Source: Gammaproteobacteria bacterium HGW-Gammaproteobacteria-2
Lineage (GTDB): Bacteria > Pseudomonadota > Gammaproteobacteria > Xanthomonadales > Xanthomonadaceae
DNA: 64,000 nt
Direction: 5' to 3'
Assembly (NCBI GenBank): GCA_002840015.1
Contig: PGZE01000008.1
Coordinates: 23,263 to 87,262 of the forward strand
Shown: in pieces, positions 36,214 through 45,600 of the stretch
How positions within the stretch are numbered: position 1 is the first letter of the stretch
How the letters are laid out: every line of letters starts with the position of its first letter
Program-made: the position numbers and the translations under genes
The notes under the pieces: model-generated
Databases searched by the model: none
What the model was told of the DNA's origin: nothing
What the model saw: only the letters and a program-made list of their open reading frames with translations

Positions 36214-36240
36214 AAATCATTAATGATTTGATCACGATCA
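36214..36240. promoter_or_regulatory. Perfect palindrome, candidate operator
   Basis: AAATCATTAATGATTT (36214-36229) is a perfect 16-bp palindrome six bases after the ATPase stop. It is followed at once by TGATC-AC-GATCA (36229-36240), a second dyad. The AT-rich sequence stands out from the GC-rich surroundings and lies before the Cys/His-rich leader gene, so it may bind a regulator of the porin-cytochrome operon. No known family consensus was assigned. Confidence 0.45.
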
Positions 36241-36259
36241 AGATTGGTATCGCGATTCG

Positions 36260-36718
36260 ATGGGAACATTGCCGCACGGCTGGAGATTGCTCACACCGAT
36301 GATTCGCACACAACGCCAACACCAACGCCAACGCTGGATCGCCCTTTGGGCGATCTTGGCGTTGCTGCTCGGTCAAAATGCGTCGGCCGCGCATGCATGC
36401 ATGCGTTCACCGCTCGCTGCGGCCAGTACCGCCGAGCAGACACACACCGGTCATTCCGCCGACCACGTATCGGTAACGAAGGCGTGTCCGCATTGCAGCA
36501 CAGTCGCAACATCCGCCTGCATGGTGCATTGCGCCGACCATGCCAAAGACAGCAGCCCATCCGCCAAAGTATTCGAAGTTCCGATGCTTCCGGGTCTAGG
36601 CTTCTGGCCTTTGCTTGTACGTCTCGAGTCCACGCCGACCACGCGCGTCGGTCAGGTTGACGTGATCCGTAATGCGGACAATCGACGACTCTACGAGTTC
36701 TGCACGCTGCTGATCTAG
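36260..36718 (+). CDS. Cys/His-rich exported leader-like protein
   Basis: A protein of about 152 residues (139 if started at the second Met, 36299). A basic segment (RTQRQHQRQRW) and a hydrophobic signal (IALWAILALLLGQNASAA) are followed by a Cys/His-rich stretch (HACMRSP, HTGHSADH, KACPHCSTVA, CMVHCADHAKD) and a C-terminus RRLYEFCTLLI. No enzyme signature is present. It has the build of a CopL-type metal-sensing leader, although the sequence differs, and lies before the porin-cytochrome pair. At 36260 there is no Shine-Dalgarno sequence, but TGG-TATCGC, an extended -10-like element, ends 6 nt upstream; for 36299 a GGAG is present but 14 nt away. Confidence 0.65.
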   Translation: MGTLPHGWRLLTPMIRTQRQHQRQRWIALWAILALLLGQNASAAHACMRSPLAAASTAEQTHTGHSADHVSVTKACPHCSTVATSACMVHCADHAKDSSPSAKVFEVPMLPGLGFWPLLVRLESTPTTRVGQVDVIRNADNRRLYEFCTLLI

Positions 36719-36885
36719 TGTGCCTCGGCGCACCGATTCCGGTGTCTGCCTGCTCGATGTCCCGTTTCTCGAATCGCGGCGTTTGCCGAGTCACAGGCAT
36801 CACCGCCATGCGGGTGCCGCACCACCTTCATCTTCGTTTACATCCACCGCCGCGCCGTTGGCTCGGCGAGCAAAGGACAACAACC

Positions 36886-38172
36886 ATGCGTATTCCATTG
36901 GCTACCCCATTGGCGCTCGCTGTCGGCTTCGCGCTATCCATCGCATCGCCCTGGGCATTGGCGGCATCCAGCCCGACCAACGATTCCGCCGAGCTGGCCG
37001 CGTTGCGGGCGCAGGTCGCCGAGCTGACGCGCCGCCTCGACGAACTGGCACAGAAAGCCGACAGCACACAGGCTGCTGCTCAGGCCGCGCAGGATACCGC
37101 GCAGGCGGCTGATCAACGCACCGTGCAACTGGAGCAACAGACCCGAACGCTGGCCTCCAGCCAGGCAGGCGCCACCCGTGTGGTCTCGCATCTGGGCGGC
37201 TATGGCTTCGTCAACTTCGTTGCTCCACAAGACGGTAACGCCGCTTTCTCGCAAGTGGGCTTCAATCCGATCTTTCATTACAGCTACGACGACAAGATAT
37301 TTTTCGAAGGCGAGCTGGAGTTGGAGGCCGAGGAGGATGGTTCGACTTCCACCGCACTCGAGTTCGCCAACATTGGTTGGCTGTTCGGCGAAAACGCCAT
37401 GCTGGTCGCCGGCAAGTTTCTCAGCCCACTCGGCAATTTCCGCCAGAACCTGCATCCGGCGTGGATCAACCGCTTGGCCACCATGCCATTGGGATTCATG
37501 GATGGCGGCGCCGCACCGATCGCCGACGTTGGCTTGCAACTGCGCGGATCGTTTTCTGCGGCAGCAGCTGGGCAGTTCACTTATGCCGGGTTCGTCACCA
37601 ACGGACCGACGCTGGAAGCCGATGGTGACGAAATTGAAGCCATCGCAACCGAAGGCGGCACCGGCAACGCCGACGGTAACTTCACTGTCGGTGGTCGGGT
37701 CGGCTGGTTTCCCGTGCCAACGCTGGAAATCGCCGGTTCGTATGCCCGTGGCCGGGTCAGCGTGACCTCGATCGAAGGGGAGGAAGCGGAGGACGAACCA
37801 ACACGCAGCTATCGATTCTATGGTGCTGATTTCAACTGGCAGCCGTTGCCGGGCCTTGGTGTGCGTGGCGAGTATGCGCGCCAACGTGCCGGCGGGGCAG
37901 AGGCAAGCGTTGCGCCCGATTCGGCGGTGTGGCGCACCTGGTACACGCAGGCGGCGTACCGCTTCAACGGGTTGCCATGGGAAGTTGTTGCGCGTTACGG
38001 CGATTTCAAGTCGAACAACGACATGATGTCGGCTAGTCAGTTCGGTGCCGGCCTCAACTACTGGCTGACCGCAAGCACCGTCATCAAGGCGGGTTACGAG
38101 TTCAACAATCCGGATTCGCCGATGAGTGCGGTTGGCGACAAGTTCATCATGCAAATCGCACACGGCTTCTGA
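36886..38172 (+). CDS. Outer-membrane porin with an N-terminal coiled coil
   Basis: A protein of 428 residues. The signal peptide ends ASPWALAA. A coiled coil (SAELAALRAQVAELTRRLDE, then Ala/Gln-rich to about residue 85) probably forms a trimeric periplasmic stalk. A beta-barrel follows: LGGYGFVNFVAPQDG, YSYDDKIFFEGELELEAEED, NAMLVAGKFLSPLGNFRQNL, and a terminal Phe in IMQIAHGF. It resembles phosphate-selective-type (OprP/OprO-like) porins. AAAGGA lies before the ATG. A 168-bp 5' region links it to the upstream leader. The diheme cytochrome c gene follows after 11 bp. The transported ion is unknown; the context suggests metals or oxyanions. Confidence 0.8.
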   Translation: MRIPLATPLALAVGFALSIASPWALAASSPTNDSAELAALRAQVAELTRRLDELAQKADSTQAAAQAAQDTAQAADQRTVQLEQQTRTLASSQAGATRVVSHLGGYGFVNFVAPQDGNAAFSQVGFNPIFHYSYDDKIFFEGELELEAEEDGSTSTALEFANIGWLFGENAMLVAGKFLSPLGNFRQNLHPAWINRLATMPLGFMDGGAAPIADVGLQLRGSFSAAAAGQFTYAGFVTNGPTLEADGDEIEAIATEGGTGNADGNFTVGGRVGWFPVPTLEIAGSYARGRVSVTSIEGEEAEDEPTRSYRFYGADFNWQPLPGLGVRGEYARQRAGGAEASVAPDSAVWRTWYTQAAYRFNGLPWEVVARYGDFKSNNDMMSASQFGAGLNYWLTASTVIKAGYEFNNPDSPMSAVGDKFIMQIAHGF

Positions 38173-38183
38173 GGAGACCTGAC

Positions 38184-38834
38184 ATGAACCTTATTCACAG
38201 CACCCTTTTACGCGCGTGCGCGGTTGGCCTGATTGCGATGGCAACTCCGTTCGCAACCGTTTCTGCCGCACCCGTGGCTGAGTCGGCGCAGCCTGCGAAC
38301 GACCCGATGACGTTTGCCCGTGGCGCACAAGCCTGGGCCGATACGTGCGCTCGCTGTCACAATTTTCGCGACCCCAGGGAGTTCAGCGACGTGCAGTGGC
38401 GTGCGGTCATGCTGCACATGCGTATCCGAGCCAACCTGTCTGGCCAGCAGGCACGCGACATTCTCGGCTTTCTACAAGGTAGCAATGATCCGGCGGCGGT
38501 GATGTTCGCCCCGACCATGGCGGCGTCAACATCTGCCACTGCGGTGGCCGGACCAGGCACTGAACCCGCCGTGTTGTTCAACCAGACCTGCGTTGCCTGC
38601 CATGGTGCCAACGGCAAGGGTGCGCTGGCCGGTATTCCAGATTTCACGTCCGCGCAAGGGCCGCTGGCGCGCAAGACCGACGCCCAACTCGCGGAGAGCA
38701 TTCTCAACGGCCTGCAAACGCCGGGCGCGGCAATGGCAATGCCTGCACAGGGCGGCAATCCGGCCGTCACGGAGTCCGATGCCGCCGCATTGGCCCATTA
38801 TCTGCGCGCGCAGTTCTACGGCGGGTCGCGATGA
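38184..38834 (+). CDS. Periplasmic diheme cytochrome c
   Basis: A protein of 216 residues with a signal peptide (GLIAMATPFATVSA). It has two heme c sites, CARCHNFRDPREF near residue 55 and CVACHGANGKGAL near residue 135, so it is a diheme protein of two cytochrome domains. The first domain is unusual, with a WRAVMLHMRIRANLSGQQ helix in place of a typical class I loop. It is encoded 11 bp after the porin and so is co-transcribed with it. It may serve electron transfer in metal oxidation or reduction; this is inference. Confidence 0.87.
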   Translation: MNLIHSTLLRACAVGLIAMATPFATVSAAPVAESAQPANDPMTFARGAQAWADTCARCHNFRDPREFSDVQWRAVMLHMRIRANLSGQQARDILGFLQGSNDPAAVMFAPTMAASTSATAVAGPGTEPAVLFNQTCVACHGANGKGALAGIPDFTSAQGPLARKTDAQLAESILNGLQTPGAAMAMPAQGGNPAVTESDAAALAHYLRAQFYGGSR

Positions 38835-38956
38835 ATCGTAGTGGCTGCCGTACCAGGCAGGTGTGACGTACCGTTTTGTGGCCACGGATGGCCACGAACT
38901 ACCGCAGGCTGGTATGCCGCTGCGGCCCCATGGTTTCAACACAACGAGGTGATGTC

Positions 38957-39358
38957 ATGAATGGTTCAAGCAAAAGCATTCGCTGTTTGCGGGCGTTTCG
39001 TGGTGTACCGTCTCGGCGCACCATGATCGCCGCCCTGAGTGGCCTGTTGCTCGCCGGCAGCGTCAGCGCCGGCCCGGTCTACCATAAACTGGTCATGCAA
39101 GGCCAGGTGCTGTCGGTGGACGGCGATACGCTGGTGGTCTGCATTGGCAAGGACGATGGTGCCGAGGTTGGTCAAGAACTGAAACTGGTGCGGCATGTGC
39201 GCAGCAGCGCGGCGCCCAAGGCGGGCGGTCCCGGCTTCCGCCGCGAGGTGATTGGCAAGGTGCGCATCTACAAGATTTTCAATGAGCACTACGCAGGCGC
39301 CGAGGTGGTGCTGGGCGCTGCGCGCGAGAGCGACATGGTGGAGCTGGAAAGCAAGTGA
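38957..39358 (+). CDS. Small exported protein, copy 1 of the duplicated module
   Basis: A protein of 133 residues. A basic N-region (RCLRAFRGVPSRRTMIAA) and a signal ending GSVSAGP precede a compact beta-type domain (VMQGQVLSVDGDTLVVCIGK, DGAEVGQELKLVRHVRSS, IGKVRIYKIFNEHYAGAEVV). The pattern G-x-V-x-x-V ... G-x-x-V-G-x-x-L-x-L-V-R recalls small SH3-like barrels such as the FlgT C-terminal domain, but no function can be assigned. Its last third has a decayed copy at 46952-47065. GAGGTGA lies before the ATG. It heads the first copy of the CopL-cusCBA module. Confidence 0.65.
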   Translation: MNGSSKSIRCLRAFRGVPSRRTMIAALSGLLLAGSVSAGPVYHKLVMQGQVLSVDGDTLVVCIGKDDGAEVGQELKLVRHVRSSAAPKAGGPGFRREVIGKVRIYKIFNEHYAGAEVVLGAARESDMVELESK

Positions 39359-39391
39359 CCGCCATGCCCGCCAGTGGCCATAATCTACGGC

Positions 39392-39404
39392 AATACTCCG
39401 CGCT
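39392..39404 (+). promoter_or_regulatory. Putative -10 element of the second CopL-family gene
   Basis: AATACT (39392-39397) lies 7 nt before the ATG at 39405, with no Shine-Dalgarno sequence. Aligned without gaps to the paralogous region before 47112, this hexamer corresponds to a perfect TATAAT there. Both upstream regions share GCCATGCCCGCCAG about 30-44 nt before the start codon. Confidence 0.35.
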
Positions 39405-39809
39405 ATGAACCGTCGCACCGCCAAGCGCCTGTTCGCCATCGCCGGCCGTTTGCTGCTGGCGGTGTCGCTGGTATTTTCGACCGGGCCGTGGGCGTCGGTG
39501 CTGGCGTCGGTGCAGGCCGGCGATTGCCAGCATATGATGAGCACCGCGCAACATGGCTCGGCAAGCACAAACTACGATTGCTGCCCGGATGCGCGTGGCG
39601 ATCACGGCATACCCGACTGCGGCAAATACGCTTCGCCATGTAGCGGCATTTGCAATGCAGTGTGCGGGTTGGCTTGGTCTGGTCCGGTACCTGCTGCGTT
39701 GGCATTTGCCGGCTTGCCGGTGATTGCGGTAGCGCCGCTCCCGCGTTCGGGCATGCACGCGCCGACGCTATTCACATCTCCGGCACTGCGACCGCCGATT
39801 TCCATCTGA
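39405..39809 (+). CDS. CopL-family protein, copy 2, upstream of cusCBA
   Basis: A protein of 134 residues with an export signal (LFAIAGRLLLAVSLVFSTGP). The metal-binding-type part contains DCCPDARGDHGIPDCGKYAS and CSGICNAVCG, and the C-terminus is ALRPPISI. It shares with copL the DCC cluster, further cysteines and the RPPI end, and is closely similar to the protein at 47112. There is no ribosome-binding site, and a -10-like hexamer ends 7 nt upstream. It probably regulates the following cusCBA genes in the way copL does for copAB; this is inference. Confidence 0.75.
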   Translation: MNRRTAKRLFAIAGRLLLAVSLVFSTGPWASVLASVQAGDCQHMMSTAQHGSASTNYDCCPDARGDHGIPDCGKYASPCSGICNAVCGLAWSGPVPAALAFAGLPVIAVAPLPRSGMHAPTLFTSPALRPPISI

Positions 39810-39822
39810 TTGCCTGATCGCT

Positions 39823-39842
39823 CCGGTCGCGCTTGCGACTGG
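39823..39842 (+). promoter_or_regulatory. Conserved hairpin between CopL copy 2 and cusC copy 1
   Basis: CCGGTCGC pairs with GCGACTGG around a GCTT loop (eight pairs, one G-T wobble), 13 bases after the CopL stop. The equivalent hairpin at 47530-47549 has a different loop (TTCA) and a wobble at the same pair caused by a change on the other strand of the stem. It lies 28 bases before the cusC start. There is no T-run, so it is not a plain terminator. Confidence 0.5.
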
Positions 39843-39870
39843 CCGTTGATTGCAATGGATGGAAATCCTC

Positions 39871-41277
39871 ATGATCTGTTTTTTATTGAGTCGTCGCGCC
39901 TGCGTGCGCGGCAGTAACGCCTCTGTACCAACCCCGACACCGTCGGCCGCCATCCGTGTCGTGCAGCGCTGTGCACAACGCACACGCGTCGCTGCATTGC
40001 TGTTGCTGGCGCTGACTGCCGTGGCGGTGAATGCACAGGCGCAGCCCGAATCCGGCCCATTGGTGGTCGAACTCTCCTTGCCCGAAGCCCTGCGTATTGC
40101 GGTGGACGGCAATCCCGGGCTAGCGGAGATGCGCGAGCGGGCGCTGGCGGCGGCACAGGTGCCATCGCAGGCCGGCACCTTGCCCGACCCGAAGCTGAAC
40201 TTCAATGCGCTCAACCTGCCGGTAGACACCTTCAGCCGCAGCCAGGAAGCGATGACCCAGATGCAGTTCGGGGTCAGTCAGAGTTTCCCGTTCCCCGGCA
40301 CCTTGCGCTTGCGCCGCGAGGCGGCCACGTATGAGGCGGAAGCGGCCAGCCTGTCGGTCGTCGAGACCCGGCTGCGGCTGTTGCGTGATGTCAAGAAAGC
40401 CTGGTGGGAATTGGCGTATCTCGACCGCGCGGTGGCGATCATCAGCGACAACTTGACCCTGATCGATCAATTCATCGACATCGCCAACACCAAGTACAGC
40501 GTCGGCAAGGGATTGCAGCAGGATGTGCTGCTCGGTCAGGTGGAACGCGGTCGCCTGCATGATCGCATGCTGCAACTGCGGGGCATGCGCGGAGTCATTG
40601 CCGCGCGACTCAATGCCTTGCTGGCGCGGCCACCCAATGCGCTGGTGAGATTGCCGGAGCGGATTGACGAAGCCTTGCCCTCGCTGCCGATGCCGGGGCG
40701 TTTCATCAGCGAAGCCGAACAACAGCGCCCGCTGCTGGCGGTGCTGGAAAGCAAGGTCAAAGCGGCGGAAGCCAATCGCGATCTGGCAAAAAAATCGCTG
40801 TATCCGAACTTCAGCCTGGGCGCGAACTATGGTTTGCGCAGCGGCCAGAACCCGGACGGCCGCAGCCGTGCGGACTTTTTCAGTGTCCTGTTGACCGTGG
40901 AAATTCCGCTGTTCGCCGGCAGCAAACAACGGCGCTTGATCAGCCAGCGCAGCGCCGAGTTGTCCGCACAACATGATGCGTTGCTCGATACGCGCAATCA
41001 GGTCAGTGCCGAGGTGCAGGGTGCCTGGTATGCCTTCCAGCAGGCGCAGGAACAAAGCCAGTTGTTCCGCACCGGCATCATCCCGCAGAGCCGGCAGACG
41101 GTGGAATCGATGCTCGCCGGTTATCAGGTCAGCAAAGTGGATTTCCTCAACCTGGTGCAGTCGCAGATCAGCCTATACAACTTCGAACAACAGTATTGGC
41201 GCACGCTGACCCAGGCGCGTCAGGCCCTTGCGGATCTTGCCGCCGCTTCAGGACAGGAGTCGATCGATGAAAACTAA
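39871..41277 (+). CDS. cusC: Heavy-metal efflux outer-membrane factor CusC-like, copy 1
   Basis: A TolC-family outer-membrane channel of 468 residues, part of a CusCBA tripartite exporter. The signal region is long, with the hydrophobic part RVAALLLLALTAVAVNAQAQ. Two repeats of the outer-membrane factor fold follow (LSLPEALRIAVDGNPGLAEM, GVSQSFPFPGTLRLRREAAT, and ADFFSVLLTVEIPLFAGSKQ). No lipobox is present, unlike E. coli CusC. The start at 39871 (MICFLLSRR) is chosen by alignment with the second copy; an in-frame ATG lies at 39859. Its 3' end overlaps cusB by 11 bases. Confidence 0.87.
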   Translation: MICFLLSRRACVRGSNASVPTPTPSAAIRVVQRCAQRTRVAALLLLALTAVAVNAQAQPESGPLVVELSLPEALRIAVDGNPGLAEMRERALAAAQVPSQAGTLPDPKLNFNALNLPVDTFSRSQEAMTQMQFGVSQSFPFPGTLRLRREAATYEAEAASLSVVETRLRLLRDVKKAWWELAYLDRAVAIISDNLTLIDQFIDIANTKYSVGKGLQQDVLLGQVERGRLHDRMLQLRGMRGVIAARLNALLARPPNALVRLPERIDEALPSLPMPGRFISEAEQQRPLLAVLESKVKAAEANRDLAKKSLYPNFSLGANYGLRSGQNPDGRSRADFFSVLLTVEIPLFAGSKQRRLISQRSAELSAQHDALLDTRNQVSAEVQGAWYAFQQAQEQSQLFRTGIIPQSRQTVESMLAGYQVSKVDFLNLVQSQISLYNFEQQYWRTLTQARQALADLAAASGQESIDEN

Positions 41278-42607
41278 AACTATCCTTGTGGTGGGCCTAA
41301 GCGTGCTGATTGGTATCGGCGGCGGCTTTGGGTTCTCGCGCTGGCTGGCGCCGGCAGCCTCCACGCAGAGCGACAGCGGCGAACGCAAGCCGTTGTATTA
41401 CCGCAACCCGATGAACCCGGACGTGACCTCCAAGGTGCCGACCAAGGATCCGATGGGCATGGACTACGTGCCCGTTTACGCCGATGAGGCCGCCGGTGGC
41501 GGCGGGGTGGCAGGCAGCGTGCGGGTGGATCCATCGTCGGTGCAGAGTTTCAGTGTCCGCACCGCTGCAGCGCGGCTTCAGACCATGACCCGCGATGTGT
41601 TTACCGTCGGCCGGGTCGATTACGACGAGAAAAAGCTCCGCCGCTTCCACCCCAAGGTGGAGGGCTGGATCGAGCGCCAGCCGGTCGATGAAACCGGTTC
41701 GGTGGTGGCCAAGGGCAGCAACTTGCTGGAACTGTATTCGCCGGTGCTGGTGGTGAGCCAGGAGGAATACCTGCTGGCGCTGCGCAACCGTGATGCATTG
41801 GCGGCGAGCCCGTATCCGGAGATTGCGCGTGGTGCCGAACAGCTTGCGCAAAGCGCCCGGCAACGGCTGTTGTTGCTCGATCTGCCACGCTCGCAAGTAC
41901 AACGGCTGGAGAAAACCCGGGAGGTCGCGCACTCGGTGCCGATCCAATCGCCGTTTGCCGGCATCGTGGTCAAGGTCGGTGCGCGCGAAGGTGAGTACGT
42001 GACCCCGCAGACGGAACTGTATGTGCTTGCCGACCTGTCGACGGTGTGGGTCTACGCCGACGTCTACGAATACGAAATGCCGTGGGTGGCTGAAGGCGAC
42101 CTCGCGCAATTGCAGCTTGCCAGCCTGCCCGAGCAGACCTTCGAGGGACGGGTGGATTTCATCTATCCGTACTTGGATAAAGCCACCCGCACGCAGAAGG
42201 TGCGGCTGGCGTTCACCAACCCCAGCCGCCTGCTCAAGCCGGAGATGTACGGCAATGTCAGCATCCGTACCGGACGCCAACTGGATGCGGTGGTGATTCC
42301 CAGTGAGGCGGTGATTCGCTCCGGCCGGCGCGAACAGGTGTTCGTGTTGCGTGCACCGGGTGAATACGAACCGCGCGCGGTCACGCTCGGGGTGAGTGCC
42401 GATGGCATGGTGCAGATCACCGATGGCATCAAGGCGGGTGAGCAGGTGGTGGTGTCCGGTCAGTTCCTGATCGATTCGGAATCCAAGCTGCGTGAAGTGT
42501 CGGCCAAGATGGCGGCGCCCGCAGACGCGCCCACCAAGCCCGCCGCGCACGACATGGACACGATGGATGGCAAGGATGCAGCGGCAGCCAAGGAGAAACA
42601 GCCATGA
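41267..42607 (+). CDS. cusB: Heavy-metal efflux membrane fusion protein CusB-like, copy 1
   Basis: A periplasmic adaptor of 446 residues with an N-terminal anchor or signal (TILVVGLSVLIGIGGGFGFS). A heavy-metal-binding module follows (LYYRNPMNPDVTSKVPTKDP, MGMDYVPVYAD), then the barrel-sandwich and alpha-hairpin (EEYLLALRNRDALAASPYPE, RSQVQRLEKTREVAHSVPIQ) and the beta-barrel. The C-terminus is Asp/Met-rich (HDMDTMDGKD). It links the pump CusA to the channel CusC. GGACAGGAG precedes the ATG. The overlap with cusC (11 bases) and cusA (ATGA) makes the three genes one operon. Confidence 0.92.
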   Translation: MKTKTILVVGLSVLIGIGGGFGFSRWLAPAASTQSDSGERKPLYYRNPMNPDVTSKVPTKDPMGMDYVPVYADEAAGGGGVAGSVRVDPSSVQSFSVRTAAARLQTMTRDVFTVGRVDYDEKKLRRFHPKVEGWIERQPVDETGSVVAKGSNLLELYSPVLVVSQEEYLLALRNRDALAASPYPEIARGAEQLAQSARQRLLLLDLPRSQVQRLEKTREVAHSVPIQSPFAGIVVKVGAREGEYVTPQTELYVLADLSTVWVYADVYEYEMPWVAEGDLAQLQLASLPEQTFEGRVDFIYPYLDKATRTQKVRLAFTNPSRLLKPEMYGNVSIRTGRQLDAVVIPSEAVIRSGRREQVFVLRAPGEYEPRAVTLGVSADGMVQITDGIKAGEQVVVSGQFLIDSESKLREVSAKMAAPADAPTKPAAHDMDTMDGKDAAAAKEKQP

Positions 42608-45600
42608 TCGCCAGTCTGATCGAAGGCTCACTGCGCAACAAGCTGCTGGTGCTGATCTTTACCGCGCTGGCCGTGCTGGCCGGCGTGTGGGCGGTGAAAA
42701 CCACGCCGCTGGATGCCATCCCCGACCTGTCCGACGTGCAGGTCATCATCTTCACCGAGTTTCCCGGTCAGGCACCGCAGGTGGTCGAGGATCAGGTCAC
42801 CTATCCGCTGACCACGGCGATGCTGGCAGTGCCGTTCGCCAAAACGGTACGCGGCTATTCGTTCTTCGGCCTGTCGTTCGTGTACATCCTGTTCGAGGAC
42901 GGTACCGACATGTACTGGGCGCGTTCGCGGGTGCTGGAATACCTGAACTTCGTCAGCGGCCAGTTGCCGCGCGGAATCACGCCCAGTCTCGGTCCGGATG
43001 CGACCGGCGTCGGCTGGATCTACGAGTACGCGCTGGTGGATCGCAGCGGCAGCCACGATCTGGCGCAACTGCGCTCGATCCAGGACTGGTACCTGCGCTA
43101 CCAGTTGCAGACCGTCTCCGGGGTATCCGAGGTTGCGTCGGTGGGCGGTTACGTCAAGCAGTACCAGGTCGAGGTCGACCCCAACGCGTTGGCCGCGTAC
43201 GGCATTCCGTTGTCCATGGTGAAGATGGCGATCCAGCGCTCCAACAACGATGTCGGCGGGCGGCTGGTGGAAATGGCCGAGACCGAATACATGGTGCGTG
43301 GGCGTGGCTATATCCGCAGCATCGAGGATATTGAGGTGATACCGATCGGGGTCGGCGAGGGCGGCACCCCGATCTACGTGCGCGACGTGGCCCATGTCCA
43401 GCTCGGGCCGGAGCTGCGGCGCGGTGCGGTGGAACTTGACGGCGAGGGTGAAGTGGCCGGTGGTGTGGTGATCATGCGCTACGGCGGCGATGCACTGAAA
43501 ACCATCGAAGCAGTGCGCGCCAAGCTCGATCAATTGCGCGCCGGGTTGCCGGACGGGGTCGAGATCGTGCCGGTCTACGACCGTGGTGCGTTGATTGAGC
43601 GCGCAGTGGACAACCTCAAAGTCAAGCTGCTGGAAGAGTTTGTTGTTGTCAGCCTGATCTCGATGGCTTTTTTACTGCATGCACGCTCGGCGCTGGTGGC
43701 CATCCTGACCTTGCCCATCGGCGTGCTGCTGGCTTTCATGGTGATGCGTTGGCAGGGGCTGAGTGCCAACATCATGTCGCTGGGCGGCATTGCCATCGCG
43801 GTAGGCGCGATGGTCGACGGTGCCATCGTGATGATCGAAAACGCGCACAAACATCTCGAGCACGCGGAACGCGACAAGGATGCCGTCCTCACCCTGGACG
43901 AACGCTGGGCAGCCATCGGTGCGTCAGCCAAAGAGGTCGGGCCGGCCTTGTTCTTCTCGTTGCTGATCATTACCGTTTCGTTCCTGCCGGTATTCACCCT
44001 GCAGGCCCAGGAAGGCCGCCTGTTCAGCCCGCTGGCTTTCACCAAGACCTACTCGATGGCGGCTGCGGCGATCCTGTCGGTGACCCTGGTTCCGGTGCTG
44101 ATGGGCTATTTCATTCGCGGGCGGATTCTTCCCGAGGCGAAGAACCCGGTCAACCGCGGCCTGCACTTTATCCACAAGCCGGTGCTGGCCGCTGCCATGC
44201 GCTGGCGCAAGCTGACGGTTGGCCTGGCGGTGGTGTTGCTGGGGGTCAGTCTGTGGCCATTGCAGCATATCGGTAGTGAGTTCATGCCGCCGACTGATGA
44301 AGGCGACATCCTGTACATGCCGTCGGCCTTCCCGGGGATTTCCATCACCAAGGCCAAGCAGTTGCTGCAGCAGACCGACAAGATACTGGCTACCTTCCCC
44401 GAGGTCGAACGGGTCTTCGGCAAAGCCGGGCGGGCGCGCACCGCCACCGATCCGGCACCACTGGCGATGTTTGAAACGACGGTCAAACTCAAGCCCAGGG
44501 AGGACTGGCCGGATCCCGACAAGACCACCCGCGAGTTGATGGCCGAGATGGATCAGGCGATCCACATCCCCGGTGTCGCCAACGCCTGGACCATGCCGAT
44601 CAAGACCCGCATCGACATGCTGTCAACCGGCATCAAGACCCCGGTCGGGATCAAGGTCTCGGGTCCGGATCTGGGCGAGTTGGCACGCATCGGCCGTGAC
44701 ATCGAGGTGGCGATGAAGCAGATGCCGGAGACGTTGTCGGCATTCGCCGATCGCGCCGTCGGCGGCTACTACCTCGACTTCGACATCCGCCGCGAAGACG
44801 CCGCCCGCTATGGCTTGACCGTGGGCGACGTGCAGGATGTGATCCAGTCGGCGATCGGCGGCATGAACGTGACCGAGACCGTCGAGGGGCTGGAGCGCTA
44901 CCCGGTCAATGTGCGCTACCCGCGTGAGCTCAGGGACAATCTCGATGCGCTCAAGCGGGTGCTGGTGGCAACGCCAACCGGTGCCCAGATACCGCTGCAA
45001 CTGGTGGCGGATCTGGAACTGCGCCGGGGCCCGCCCTCGATCAAGAGCGAGGACGCGCGTCCGAATGCCTGGATTTACGTCGATCTCAATACCTCCGATA
45101 TCGGTGGTTTTGTCGCCAAGGCGAAGCAGGTGATTGCCGAGCAGGTCACGCTGCCGCCGGGTTACAGCATCGTCTGGTCCGGGCAGTTCGAGTACATGCA
45201 GCGCGCCACCGAGCGGCTCAAACTGGTGGTGCCGCTGACCCTGGCGGTCATCTTCCTGTTGCTGTACTTCAACTTCCGCAACGTCACCGCACCATTGGTG
45301 GTGATGCTGTCGATCCCGTTCGCATTGATCGGCGGTATCTGGCTGCAATACGCGTTCGGCTTCAACATGTCGGTGGCGGTGGCGGTGGGTTATATCGCGC
45401 TGGCTGGTGTTTCCGCCGAAATCGGCGTGCTGGTGTTGACCTTCATCGACCATGAAGTGCAGCGGGTACGGCAAGCCTCGGGCAAGCCACTGGGCCTGGC
45501 CGACATTCTGCAGGCCGCCGAACGCGGCACCGCCGAGCGCGTGCGCCCGATCGTGATGACCGCAGCCGCGATCACCATCGGCCTGTTGCCGATCTTCTGG

